From: Edaphochlamys debaryana
Taxonomy: Eukaryota; Chlorophyta; Chlorophyceae; Chlamydomonadales
Assembly (NCBI GenBank): GCA_016858145.1
Contig: JAEHOE010000101.1
Location: 310,001 to 374,000, forward strand
Direction: 5' to 3'
Length of the DNA: 64,000 bases
The number at the start of each line of letters is the position of its first letter. The stretch's first letter is position 1. The notes beneath the pieces were generated by a model, which saw only the letters and a program-made list of their open reading frames with translations, was not told the DNA's origin and searched no databases. Positions 40,722 through 51,971 of the stretch are shown in pieces. A program made the translations under genes and the position numbers.

Positions 40722-42754
40722 GGCGCCTCGCGGGAGCCTTACTTGGGCCTCACCTGGGCCTGGGGGGGCCTCGGCCCCGCCGGGGCCTCGGCCGGGGCCT
40801 CGAGGGCCTCACGGAGCCAGAAGGCGGCCGGATGCAGCCACAACAGTTGCAGCCACAACAGTGGAGTGAAAAACGAGAAAAAGCAGCTTTGGACCGGACG
40901 TGGTGGTGTGGTTGTGACGCCTCGCGGCGCAGGGTCTTGTCGGCACGCCGGGGGCGGTGGCGATTTTGGGGCGGAACCGGCGAGCTCGCACAGTCGTACG
41001 GCCTGAGGTGGGGACGCATTGAGCGCGGCCTAGGACGGGGGCCGTTGATGGCGACCGTACGGAGGGACTTCCGCGGCATGAGAGGACCACCTCAGGCGGA
41101 GGAGGGCTGCCGCCGCGGGGGCCTGCGGGACCCTGGCGGAGCGCGGCTGGGCGGCTGGGGCCCTGTAGGTACGGCCCTGCAATTGCGAGAAAGGCGCGGC
41201 AGAGTTGGGAGCTTCGCCTCGGAGTTTGGCCACGGGGTCTCGCGCCGGAAGCTGTGGCGCTGGTGAGGGTGGGGTGGGGTGAGTTACCCGGCCGGGCCGG
41301 GCCCGGGGCATGCGCAGCCTAGCGTTTTGTGGGGGTTGTAGCTGCGAAGGTGGATTCGTGGCAGGCTTTCAGGGGAATGACATTGTGGAAGGCTTGGGTT
41401 GTGTTCTCGTAGCGCATTTCGGCGCACGCCTGCAGTCAGGGAGGGAGGGGTAGACACGGCTGGGCGATGCGCGGCAGCAAACCCGGTTTTGCTTTTTTGC
41501 GCGCGCTGATCATTGGGGCGTCGGGCACTGCGGCGTGCTCGGGTTGTATGGTAGTGGCAGAAATATGGCATCGGCGATCTTGTGTGGTGACGAGGGCCTT
41601 GGTGGGGCACCATCCGAACTATTCCTGAATGCAGCAGCGCCACCGTTATGCTTCCTTTGAGTTGTGGCTCTTTGTCGGCACGTGCGTGCTTGCGTGCCAT
41701 GTGGCCTGTGGTTATGTGTGGTGGCCAGCGCTGTCAGTGCGTTGGCCGGCAGTGTCGAGGGCTTGTTAGTACCGGTGTCTGAGCTGTGGACTGGCTGGGT
41801 GGTCAAGAGGGCCTGCGAGCCCAGGTCCCGAGGACCGAGGTGCAGATGGAGGCGTGCGGATGGGGGTGTGCTCTCAGCGTGCGTTTGATGTAGCTGATAT
41901 CTACTGGGCGCGGTGGGAGGCGCCGGTGGAGACCGTCTCTGGAGTGCGCCGAGCTGGCGTGTCTCCGGCGTGTAGCCTTTACGGCTTGGTCGTATCGGGT
42001 AGGGCTTGCAGGTGTGTTGCGTGCTTGCGTCAGTGCGGCTTGGCCGTGTGGCGGGCAGTGCATGCGGCGACCTGGTGTTGGCGTGCTGCTGGTAACGCAG
42101 TTGGCTTTCGCTCCTCACCGCAAGCCGCGCTGGGCAAAGGGCATGACGGGATTCATGGTGCTGGTGACGCATCGGCGAGTCATCAGGAGGCCACGTCCGG
42201 ACTGTGATGTGTGAACCGTAGATGCCTTTGTGGCATTCCTGGGGACCGTACTCGACTACGGGTTGGTGTGGTACCAGGATGAGCGTGTTGTTCTGCGGGA
42301 TTGGCCTTGTGGTAGGTTAGGCCTGGGTCCCAGGCCGCGAGCATGGCACGAGTGAGCAGCAGCTGGGGCAGCATTGCGTGCAGATGGTAGAAACGGCATG
42401 AGATTGATGTCTGGTGTATGGCTGGGCCTTCGGATTATGGGGGACCCGCGTCATGGCTTGGCGGGGCCTGGCGGGCGCCGGGCAGGGCGCGTGTGTGTAA
42501 CGCAGCCTTGGGCTCGCAAGAGGGCTGCCCGGTGTCTCCGTGCTCCAGTGTAGGAGACGGCCTACAGCATTGCCCACGGTTCCCGACAGAGGGGGGATCG
42601 GGGGGGATGCTGGGGGGTCTCAAGGGGTGAAACCCACACGTGAACGGCACTTTTACGCACTTGGGCGCTGCGCTGGGCGGCTAGTGGGAGCTTACCACTA
42701 GTGGGGGTCCGATTCCCTCCGGTAGCCATACTCTTCAATACTCTTCTCACACTC
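40722..42754. other. 3' flank of the STAND gene and intergenic DNA
   Basis: No coding-like frame. A TGTAA at about 42495-42499 is the first on this strand and may be too distant to serve the STAND gene. Confidence 0.4.
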
Positions 42755-43050
42755 ATGTCTAGCGGCGGGTCTCCGGAGCCGGCCCTTTCTGGCCACGCTA
42801 CTTCGGAGCCAACTCGCCTTCCCAGCGCCGCACGCGTCCCCCCGGAGACCGTCAGTCTCATCGTGGTGAGGCAGTGAGGCGTCTGTTACATCCAGATGCC
42901 GCCTGGCGGCCTGGGGCTTGACGCCCTCTTAGTGTACAACCCGAGGTAGGTACAAGCCAGCATGTTGGCATGGGCGTGCCTCGGGCATACACTGGGCCAC
43001 TGCCGCAGGCCCCGCTGTGCCTTCGAATGCGGATCCGCGCCTACCACATG
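42755..43050 (+). CDS. Two tentative exons of an unidentified gene
   Basis: ATG at 42755 opens 37 codons (MSSGGSPEPALSGHATSEPT..., ending PPETVSLIV|GTGAGG). A second exon, 43009-43050 (APLCLRMRIRAYHM), has a good CCGCAG acceptor and a perfect GTAAGT donor in matching phase 0. No convincing continuation was found before 43.7 kb. Could be a degraded gene or the N-terminus of a retroelement protein. Confidence 0.25.
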
Positions 43051-43690
43051 GTAAGTTCCCCACGCACATGGCTTATGGCGGACTGCTTTTGGCGGGACCA
43101 GACCCAGGGCGCAAGGGGTCGATGCGATGTGCAGCTACTAGCTGCCAGCTAGCAGGGTCTGGCCCACCAGCCGGTAAGGGAGCAAGGGATGGGCTGGGAT
43201 GGGATGGGGCCGCGATGGGGATCAGCACGCAGGGCATGAAAGGCCCTACTAGTGCTGTGGGGGAGGCGGGCATAGCCCCCGCGCAGCACACAAGCAGCAA
43301 GGCTATCTAGCACTAGTGCTGTGGGGGCATGGAATTTTGCAGCGGGGCGACGCAGTTCGAGTTCCCAAACCCCGGTCCAAAACCCTTGCGGCCACAGTCC
43401 GCTGGCCTTCTTTACCTTCACCACTGTGTGTTGTGTAGCGGTTACCTCGGTCAACCTGTTTGGTGCAATCGAGAGGTCTGACGCGTGACGGCCGGCCGCC
43501 GCGAGGACCTAGCGAGAGGCCCAATCGCGTAGTACCCGTACGCGTACCCGGACCAATTGTGGTCGACACGCAAGACAGGTCATACAGACACGTACACCGT
43601 CAGTTGTTGGTTGTTCCATAAGGAACCGGAGCGCCCCAGCTGCGTCGGTCTGGTCGGTCGGCCTGGTGGCCATCGGCGGACGCGGCGACC

Positions 43691-44057
43691 ATGCGCTTCT
43701 CCGCAGTCGCCACCCTGGCTCTGGCCACAGCCTGCATGAGCATGGCGCTATCCTCCGTAGCCCTGGCTGACGGGCACGGCCGCGCCTCTGAGCTCATCGT
43801 CTCCCAGGGCGACAGGGAGTGCGCCCTGGCGACTGATGGCCCAGCCGGAGCGACTCTGATTGCTAATGGGTAAGTCCTGATGCGCTCTGCCGGGATGTCG
43901 CCCTACCCAGAGTACATATACGAGCGCCATTCTTGTGCTGCTCAACGCCTCCAGCATCATGAGCGAGAGCGCTGTTTAAGTTTACTTTCACTTTGTCAGC
44001 CGTGGACGTAACCGGGAGCATGTCCAGCCTGTCGCCTACCTTTGGATGGGCGGGTGA
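43691..44057 (+). CDS. Small secreted protein, two exons
   Basis: Exon 43691-43869 begins with a clear signal peptide: basic MRF, a hydrophobic Ala/Leu/Met core of ~20 residues, then SSVALA-DG as the predicted cleavage site. It ends AATGG|GTAAGT, a perfect donor. Exon 2 (44000 on, after TTTGTCAG) continues in phase and stops at TGA 44055-44057, giving a 78-residue precursor of unknown function. A GG|GTGAAG at 44054 just before that stop would allow splicing onward to frames at 44094-44159 and 44194-44405, but the implied introns (about 40 and 34 nt) are too short to be credible. Confidence 0.45.
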
Positions 44058-44940
44058 AGATGCGACGGTTCTACCTGCGCCGCCTGTTCGCAGAGACCTG
44101 CGCGTTCACATTGCAAGCAGTGGAGAGGTTTGCCCGGGTGTTGTTACCGCGCTGGAGGTAGGCCGTCGTCCGCAACAGGAAATTTAACCAGGCGGACACC
44201 CTACGTCACCTCTACTGGGGGTATTGTGTTCCGGGGGGGTCAGGCGCCGGGTGTCCCCCGGGGGTGATCCAAGCCAACCCCGGGGGAGACCCTGGCACGG
44301 CCGCCGCGCCGCTGCGACATGCTCTCAGAAGCTCCAGCTCCCTTGTCCCTGGTGACTTGTGTGTATCCGCGAGCAATGCTGAACGGTGCGCGCGACGGAA
44401 GGGCTGAGTTCGGGACATGGCCTACACCGACTTGTCACCGCGAGCCTCTTATTTGGTTGCTCTTGCTGTACCTATGATACCTACGATCGATTCAAACTGC
44501 TAACGCAGTGAAAGGTCGCAGTCCACCGATTTGAGCCGGCCCGGGTCAAGCGACAGCCCGCGAATTTCGCGAGCTCTAGGCCACGTTTGATACGACCCAG
44601 CGCTTGTATACTCATACTGCACTGCACGCTGCGTTCTCGTGCCAATCGCCTACTCTCGCACTGCTACCCTCCTCCATATCCCCACCCCGTAGCCCCGACC
44701 CCCCCCCGCCAAACATCTCGCATCTCGCGCACCAAGCAACTAGCTTTGAACTGGCACACAATGGTCGAGATGAAATAGGAGCAATAAATAGGAACACCTC
44801 CAACACAGCCTGAACCCGACTGCCCACAGCCGACATGCCGACAGCTGACATGCCTACCTGCGCGCAGTCCCGACAACTGACAGCCTGCCTCCATCCCAAG
44901 CCCAGCGCGCGGCCCCTACCCCACCCGCAGCGCAGTCTGC

Positions 44941-45320
44941 CCCGACCGCCGACCGCGCCATCCGCGCAGCCCCAACAGCCGACAGTGCAGTCCGCGCAGG
45001 CCCGACAGCCGACAGCGCCATCCGCGCAGGCCCGACAGCCGACAGCGCCATCCGCGCAGCCCCGACAGCCGACAGTGCAGTCCGCGCAGGCCCGACAGCC
45101 AACAGTGCAGTCCGCGCAGGCCCGACAGCCGACAGTGCAGTCTGCGCAGCCCCGACAGCCGACAGCGCCATCCGCGCAGGCCCGACAGCCGACAGTGCAG
45201 TCCGCGAAGCCCCGACAGCCAACAGCCGTAAGCTGCCCCTAGCCCCACCCGCAGTGCAGTCCGCGCAGCCCCGACAACCGACAGCGCCATCCGCGCAGCC
45301 CCGAACTCCGACGGTAGGTG
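44941..45320 (+). repeat. 30-bp tandem repeat
   Basis: About 10-11 units of CCCGACAGCCGACAG(T/C)GC(A/C)(G/A)TCCGCGCAG(G/C), period exactly 30. It reads as (ARQPTVQSAQ)n on + and is open on both strands because the unit is a multiple of 3. Confidence 0.85.
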
Positions 45321-45450
45321 CAGTGTGCGTGCCAGCCCCGACAGCCGACCGTAAGCTGCCCTAGCTGCCCCTAGCCCCACCCGCAGTGCTGTCTACGCAG
45401 CCCCAACACCCCAGCCAGCCATCCCCTGGCCCAAGCACGGCTGTACCGTC

Positions 45451-45700
45451 ACACACACGGGGTGGGCTCTGCACGCACTCCCCAGGCAGCCCCCGGCCCC
45501 CGCAAGGCTGTCCGGACCGTCACACACACGGGGTGGGCTGTGCACGCACTCCCCAGTCACCCCCCGGCCCCCGCAAGGCTGTACGGACTGTCACACACAC
45601 GGGGTGGGCTGTGTACGCACTCCCCCGGCCCCCCCGGCCCCCGCAAGGCTGTCCGGACCGTCACACACACGGGGTGGGCTGTGTACGCACTCCCCAGGCA
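45451..45700 (+). repeat. 71-bp tandem repeat, four copies
   Basis: ACACACACGGGGTGGGCT recurs at 45451, 45522, 45593 and 45663 (periods 71, 71, 70), with CCCCGGCCCCCGCAAGGCTGT in each unit. Confidence 0.85.
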
Positions 45701-47435
45701 CCCCGCGGGCGGGGGCTCCGCAGGGGCCAGTGAACCTGACCAAGTCTTTCTGGGCAACGCCTCACGTGGTTCTTGCACGACTCTCCCCAGTCAGGCTTCT
45801 CCATGGGTGGGCGTGGCGCGGGGTGGGCTGAGGTCCGGAACGCAGGGAGAGGGGGAGCGCAGCAAGGGGGAGGGATGCCGCACATCCCAGCAGCGGAAAC
45901 GGAAGCGGAGCGGACACCCTGCGGCCCGCTGTTCTACACAAGCTACACGATATTCTCTCGCCACTCGGTTGGAAGCATTGCGGTGATGCGGCAGGGCGGC
46001 AGCAGTGAGCAGAGCGGAACGCAATCGGCGCATCGCGGTGTCGTTTACTCAGCACAGCAGCACTCGTTACAACATAGACAACCACGCATACACATATTAT
46101 GCCTTACACATATTCACGCTTGCACTGCCCGCGAGCGACAATTGCCCTGCTGCTGAGTGGCGAGTTTGCCGTTGACCGACTTAAGGACGCGAGTTCTGCA
46201 CATACTATGTACACACGGAAGACAGAAAATTTGAAACTAGCTTGGGCTGCGGTTCGGTCTCGGGCAACGCAGGGCTGCTGCAGCGAGCTGCAGCAGCAGA
46301 TGTCCCAAGGACCCCCAGCTTGCGGTAGACATCGTCAGCTGCTATTCAACGTGGCACTGCTTCCTGGGACCTCAAGTTTGGCGTCCTGGTCATGGCGACC
46401 AACACGTTCTACAAGTGTTGACTCGCGATGCCATGGTGTTGACCGGCGGGTGAGCACGCTCGCGCGGTCATACCGCGCATAGGCTTCACCTAGTGAATGG
46501 CAGCAGGTGCAAGGGCGCGGCTTGAGAAAAGCGGTGACTGGCCGACCGTGTCCATGCCCCTGTCCCCGCCCGCTCACGTCGCAGGGACCAGGCGCCGTGT
46601 GGGCCACTGGCTTGGACCGCGAGCATGTGAGCGGAAGTCGCGGGATGAGCTGCGTGGTCTGTCAGGCGTGCTGGAAGGCGGAAGGGTGCAGACATGCGGT
46701 GCACGATCACCAACCTTGCGAATGCGCCCTGTTGCTTCCCGTGCACGCAGGTGGCTGGAGGAGGTTCAGGAGCAGACGAGCGGCCTGGACTGGAGAGCGG
46801 CCTGGACTTGCAGAGCGGCCTGGGCTTGGAGTGTGGCCCGGACTTGGAGAGCGGCTCTGCCTTGGTTGAAACGTGGTTGGGAAGACAACCATAGTGTTGA
46901 GCACAAGAACAGCGCGGGCAGTTTCCGGACGCAGAGAAGGGGTGTCGTAAGGGCGAGGCTGTCGGGGCTGCGCGGGCGGGGCTGACGGCTGCCGGGGCCG
47001 CGCGCGCTGTTTGGTGGGACACGCGCTTTAGGGAGGGGGTTACCCGTTCCCGGCCGTAATGTAAGGCACCTGGACTACCCCCCCCCGCACCTACTTGACC
47101 CCCTGATCGACGCCCTGGGGTTATGGGGTCGGATGGGTTACCCAGACTGGGTAATCTGGGGGCACCTGCACCCAACCCGGTCCGTCGGGTAACCCTGCCT
47201 GACCCGGGGGTAACCCGGGGTAGAGGTGACGTAGGGACATGGCGCCGGTTACGTGTGTTGTGTGTTTCTGGTCTGGGCGGAGCATAGTAATAACCAGTGT
47301 TCAATTTGTTCTGCTCTACCTTCATCGCAGCTTGGCTTGCACGCGCGAGAGGCGGTTCTCGGCGCGAGCCAGGGCATCTTTACGGAGTCCGCTGACCGCT
47401 GGTAAGCTATTGGGCACAACACCAGATAGCTCACC

Positions 47436-49476
47436 ATGTGGGTTTTGCCGGTCACCTTCGACTATCTCTGCATGCACGCCGGCAAATTTGCACATTCCCT
47501 GCGCCATGCCCACCTGCTTGCCCTGACCCGTAGCCCCAACGTGATGGCGCTCCCAGCCGGCATCACCAGCGTCTCGCTGGAGCTCCCTTGCGACGCCGCT
47601 GGTGAGGCGCCACGGCATTACGAAGCCCACGACTCGTTGAAAGCACTATTAATAAGCCAACGTGCATGGCGCTTGCAGTGAGGCATTGTGACTTCCCGTC
47701 CACCCCTCTTGGCCCACCCCACAGGAACCGTCGACCTTATCCTTGCGCTCCTGCCTGCCGCCGGCCAGCCTGCCGCCTACCAGAAAACCAGCCTGCCCAT
47801 CAACACACGCTGCGCCGCGGCCGCATGCACCGGTGGGTCTCAGCCATGGAGTACGGACGCATTTGGCTAAAGCAGTCAACGCTGCAGCAGCTCTTGCGTC
47901 CTGCCTCCCTCAGCCGGCCAGCCTTGCAAAGCATTTTGGCTGACATTTATGCCAACTAATCCAGCCCCAAAACACGTCATGTGCATCACTAACGAAGTTG
48001 CCCCTGTCCACTCGCAGTGGAGAGGCGCCGGCTCATGGATGACGGCGGTCCGAGCTCCGGGTTCCCATCTCCCCCTCGCCTGCCCCCACGGCCAGCAACT
48101 CGCCCGCCCCGCCCCTTGAACCCACCCCGGCCACTCCGCCCTCCGCGGTCTCCGACTCCTCCGTTCGTTGCCGGCCCTCCGCGCCCGCCCCTTACCTCCC
48201 GGCCCCCCGAGCCGGCCGAGAAGGCTGAGAACGAGCCTCCTCACCCCGTCGGGTCTCCTCGGCCGCCTGTGGTGGCCGGCTCTCCTAAACATCCTTTGGT
48301 GGCCGGCTCTCCTCGGCCGCCCGTGGTGGCCGGGTCTCCCCGCCTGCCGCTGACGTCCCGCCCTCCTGAGCCGGTCGAGAAGGCTGAGAACGAGCCTCCG
48401 AAGGGCACCGGGTCTCCCCGCCCGCCCGTGGTTGCCGGCTCTCCTCGTCCGCCCGTGGTTGCCGGGTCTCCCCGCCCGCCCGTGGTTGCCGGGTCTCCCC
48501 GCCCTCCGCTGACGTCCCGCCCTCCTGAGCCGGTAGAGAAGGCTGAGAACGAGCCTCCGAAGGGCACCGGGTCTCCCCGCCCGCCCGTGGTTGCCGGCTC
48601 TCCCCGCCCGCCCGTGGTTGCCGGCTCTCCCCGCCCGCCCGTGGTTGCCGGCTCTCCTCGTCCGCCTGTGGTTGCTGGGTCTCCCCGCCCGCCCGTGGTT
48701 GCCGGCTCTCCCCGCCCTCCGCTGACGTCCCGCCCTCCTGAGCCGGTCGAGAAGGCTGAGAACGAGCCTCCGAAGGGCACCGGGTCTCCCCGCCCGCCCG
48801 TGGTTGCCGGCTCTCCGCGTCCGCCCGTGGTTGCCGGGTCTCCCCGCCCGCCCGTGGTTGCCGGCTCTCCCCGCCCTCCGCTGACGTCCCGCCCTCCTGA
48901 GCCGGTCGAGAAGGCTGAGAACGAGCCTCCCAATGCCCCGGGTCTCCCCGCCCGCCCGTGGTTGCCGGCTCTCCTCGTCCGCCCGTGGTTGCCGGGTCTC
49001 CCCGCCCGCCCGTGGTTGCCGGCTCTCCCCGCCCTCCGCTGACGTCCCGCCCTCCTGAGCCGGTCGAGAAGGCTGAGAACGAGCCTCCGAAGGGCACCGG
49101 GTCTCCTCGCCCGCCCGTGGTTGCCGGCTCTCCCCGCCCGCCCGTGGTTGCCGGCTCTCCGCGTCCGCCCGTGGTTGCCGGGTCTCCCCGCCCGCCCGTG
49201 GTTGCTGGGTCTCCCCGCCCTCCGCTGACGTCCCGCCCTCCTGAGCCGGTCGAGAAGGCTGAGAACGAGCCTCCCAAGGGCACCGGGTCTCCCCGCCCGC
49301 CCGTGGTTGCCGGCTCTCCTCGCCCGCCCGTGGTTGCCGGGTCTCCTCGTCCGCCCGTGGTTGCCGGGTCTCCCCGCCCGCCGTACACTGCCCACCCCCC
49401 CGAGCCGGCTGAGTCTTCGGATGATGAGGGCAACGACCCCCCTCAGCGGCGCCCGCCTCCCAGGCCGCCCGTGTAA
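47436..49476 (+). pseudogene. Pro-rich tandem-repeat protein gene with a 1-nt frameshift
   Basis: Exons 47436-47601, 47725-47832 and 48018-49476 agree in phase (1, 1). The N-terminal ~90 residues are globular-looking (MWVLPVTFDYLCMHAGKFAH..., INTRCAAAACT). The last exon encodes a rod of SPRPPVVAG 9-mers alternating with a 26-residue unit containing [19 protein letters not shown]. At about 48930 CCGAAGGGCACCGGG is replaced by CCCAATGCCCCGGG, one base shorter. This shifts the frame and leads to a stop near 49042; the original frame reopens and runs to TAA 49474-49476 after an acidic SSDDEGND tail. Either a broken allele, an assembly error in a repeat, or two proteins. The rod suggests an extracellular-matrix or wall protein (inference); it is not a canonical (SP)n pherophorin. 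Confidence 0.5.
48190..49400 (+). repeat. Compound 27-bp / 78-bp coding repeat
   Basis: Runs of TCTCCCCGCCCGCCCGTGGT-type 27-mers (SPRPPVVAG), in groups of 2-5, separated by the 78-bp unit encoding [20 protein letters not shown]. Variable copy number per block indicates ongoing slippage or unequal exchange. Confidence 0.9.
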
Positions 49477-51971
49477 ACGCGTCACCTCTTCTTACCACCT
49501 GAGGTAAGCTGGGCTCTGTATAGGAGGTAGCTCAAGGCGAGCACTTGCAAGCGTCCTGGTCCTCAAGCCGACTGCCCCTGACCTTTGTGTTTGCCCCCAT
49601 GCAGACCCAGCGTTTGCGTAACGCTCGTCAGGGTCATGGCATCGGCATGTGTCAGCTTATAAGGCCATGAGGAGACCCATGCTTGGGTTTCGGTATTCCT
49701 TGTTGGCCGGTAAGACGCCCTGCAGAGGGCGCGCGGGATTCTTTTCAAGGGACAGATCACACGCCGTCGATTGGATGGCTCGAATGTCGAGGAGAGGGAA
49801 CTCTGCTCGAAAGGCCCAACGTTGACGCGGGCTGGAATGCCCGGATAGACATGGCCACACGGGTGGCGCGCGCGCCGTACAGAACTGAAAGGCGTACTTG
49901 AGCGCTGTGGAACATACAGTAATGAGGGGTGGTTGGGCATACGACACCGCCCGACTCACACTCAAGTCCTGGACCGGTTGGGGCCGTAGATCCTGGGGGA
50001 CCGCTTTGCCGCGGCCCCTTGCATATGCACTGGCATATTCGTGAGGTCTGGCCAGTATCGTTGGGAACTCAAGCGGGCCGCCCTAGTTGTTGAGGCCGCC
50101 AGGCTTGTTGCTTGTACCTCGTTTCTTGGCTCTGGCTAGCTGCTAGCGTACGGCTGGGAGAGGCAGGGGCCTGCCTCCAGGCTGTTGACTGTCTTGCAGC
50201 CGGCCGGCCGCCAATCGACTCGACAACCTTTTCCAATCCATCAATTGTCATGCCTTGCTGGATGTGTTTGACGGGGGGCTCGGTAGGTAGGACGGGGCGC
50301 TTTCATCCCTTCTGCACATGAAGAGCCTTGCTCTCTACCGGGTTTGTCGCCACCTGAGCTCCCAATAAAGAGTTTTTGGGCTGAGCCCCCGGCGCGCAGT
50401 TACATGGGCGCTGTGCGCGAGCAGCTCCCGGCGGCGTTGTGCCGGAACCCGCCAGCCGGAGTCGCTGGCGCGGCGGCTGGCGGCGCGCAGGGTGGTGGCG
50501 GGTAGCGGTGGCTAGGAGGTGGCGGAGCGGTGCCAGTGTAGATAAGACCGGGCAGCTAAGTCTGTGCCGAGGGGTGCGAGTCCCCCGACAAACTGCTATC
50601 AAAGCGTTAAAGCTAGGTTGGAGTATAGTGCGCCCACATTTACCGCGGGGAATGGGTCGCGTAGCAGATGGGTGGGGGGCTGAGCCCTCGGTTTCCGCCC
50701 CCGTGGGGGCCCCCGCTTGTCACGTGCATGGTTGACCCAGTTGCGGGCTGGGAGCCATAGGGAGGCACCTTAAGTGACTCCTGTCTTGTCAAGTGAGTCG
50801 ATGAGTGTTGATTGCTCGCTGCTGATCCGGACTGCGGACCACGCAGCCGTGGTGGGCGCATCTCGCCTTCGGATCGAGAGACCTTAATGGATAGCCGTGT
50901 GCCCCTGCCGCCAGGATGCCTCTCTCCGCGACCCCACCCTACCAGTTCTGAACATGGGCCATGCACCAGAGCAGGGCCCTAGCTTTACATCAGCTAACCG
51001 GCAATTGAACACATACTACTGATACCACGATACCAGTGCACAGGGGGTCTAAATGACGGAACAGCCTGTCTGAATACGAGCATGACGTCGTGGCCAGCCA
51101 AGAAGCACCCACTAAGGCACCTGGAGCATACGGTACAGAATGGCAGCGCATCAGCGAGGTTACTCGGAGCTCATGAGCGGTGCATTGCGGCACAGCCCAT
51201 GCGTGCAGGGAACAGGTAATCCTGTCTGACAGCAACACAAACTACACCGAGTGCTTTGCTTGCGTTGCCTCGTGTTACTCCCCTGTCCGCCTTATGACCG
51301 TCTGCAGGCAGAGGCTCCGCACTACGGTGTACCACACCTCGCACCCCGGGGCGCCGGGAAGTCCTTGCCCAGCTCGGTCCCCCGCGCTCAAATTCCTGGG
51401 CCCTATGAGGCCCACGCCGTGCCCTAGCCGTTAGACGTCAACGCAAGCTGCAGCTGCTACACCCTGCACAACACAGGGCAACCTCTGCAACGACCTAAAT
51501 CAACGGCGATCAACAAATTGTACGGCAATCCTGCAAAGAAACCCTTGGACGCTTCCCTTCTCCTTGTCCATCCGTTGTCACTACCCGGCGCACTGTGCGC
51601 CCAAGGTTGCCTCCATCCGTTTGGCCGTATACCGGTACGTGACACTTGAAAGGGGAACCTCATCTACGTTATCCTCCACGTCATGGGTGCCACCTGGGCT
51701 TCAAGAGTGATGAATCTGTACTGAGCAGCCCCCACACCCGCGCCAGAGGGCTCCAGGTCCGCCGGGCACCACCAGGCTCTGAGGCCACAAAGCGCTCTCC
51801 CCTGAATGTCAGCAAGCCGCGACCCACATCACCGCCTCTGGCCTGCACCGTCCGCCCAGCGCCAAAAACCTCCTGCTCGCAGAACGGACCGCCTGATTAC
51901 TTCCCGTAAACCGTACATGCCCAGCCCTTGAGCATGCGCATTGCCGTACATCTCCATGTCCCCGTCCGGCC
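49477..51971. other. 2.5 kb without a supported gene
   Basis: Short frames only. Includes a GGCTGAGCCC(C/T)CGG motif at about 50380 and again at 50680. Probably includes the 3' UTR of the (-) gene ending at 51972. Confidence 0.45.
50985..50989 (-). terminator. Possible TGTAA signal for the (-) gene at 51972
   Basis: TTACA on + (TGTAA on -), the first on this strand about 980 nt below the stop codon. Confidence 0.3.

Larger units (their letters stand above)
44058..47435. other. Minisatellite-rich intergenic region
   Basis: Holds the 30-bp and 71-bp tandem repeats listed separately, a short GC-rich repeat near 46780-46860, and a cluster of GGGTTACCC-type palindromes at about 47035-47225. I see no supported gene; frames here are by-products of the repeats. 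Confidence 0.45.

Noticed and set aside
44194..44405. Open frame ADTLRHLYWGYCVPGG... after the secreted-protein gene
   Set aside because: Joining it needs introns of about 34 and 40 nt, below any plausible size for this genome; left out of the model.
44941..45700. Tandem repeats considered as a CRISPR-like array
   Set aside because: Units are head-to-tail without unique spacers; ordinary eukaryotic minisatellites.
46694..46894. 66-residue Cys-containing frame (MRCTITNLANAPCCFPCTQ...)
   Set aside because: Second half is an 18-20 bp imperfect repeat open in other frames too; no supporting signals.
47876..49498. Minus-strand frames of 380-540 codons opposite the Pro-rich gene
   Set aside because: Shadows of the 27-bp repeat; Arg/Gly-rich antisense of a Pro-rich rod, without matching exons.
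50561..50600. GGGGTGCGAGTCCCCC resembling a tRNA T-arm
   Set aside because: Lacks the TTCRANNY loop and no acceptor, D or anticodon arm can be drawn around it.
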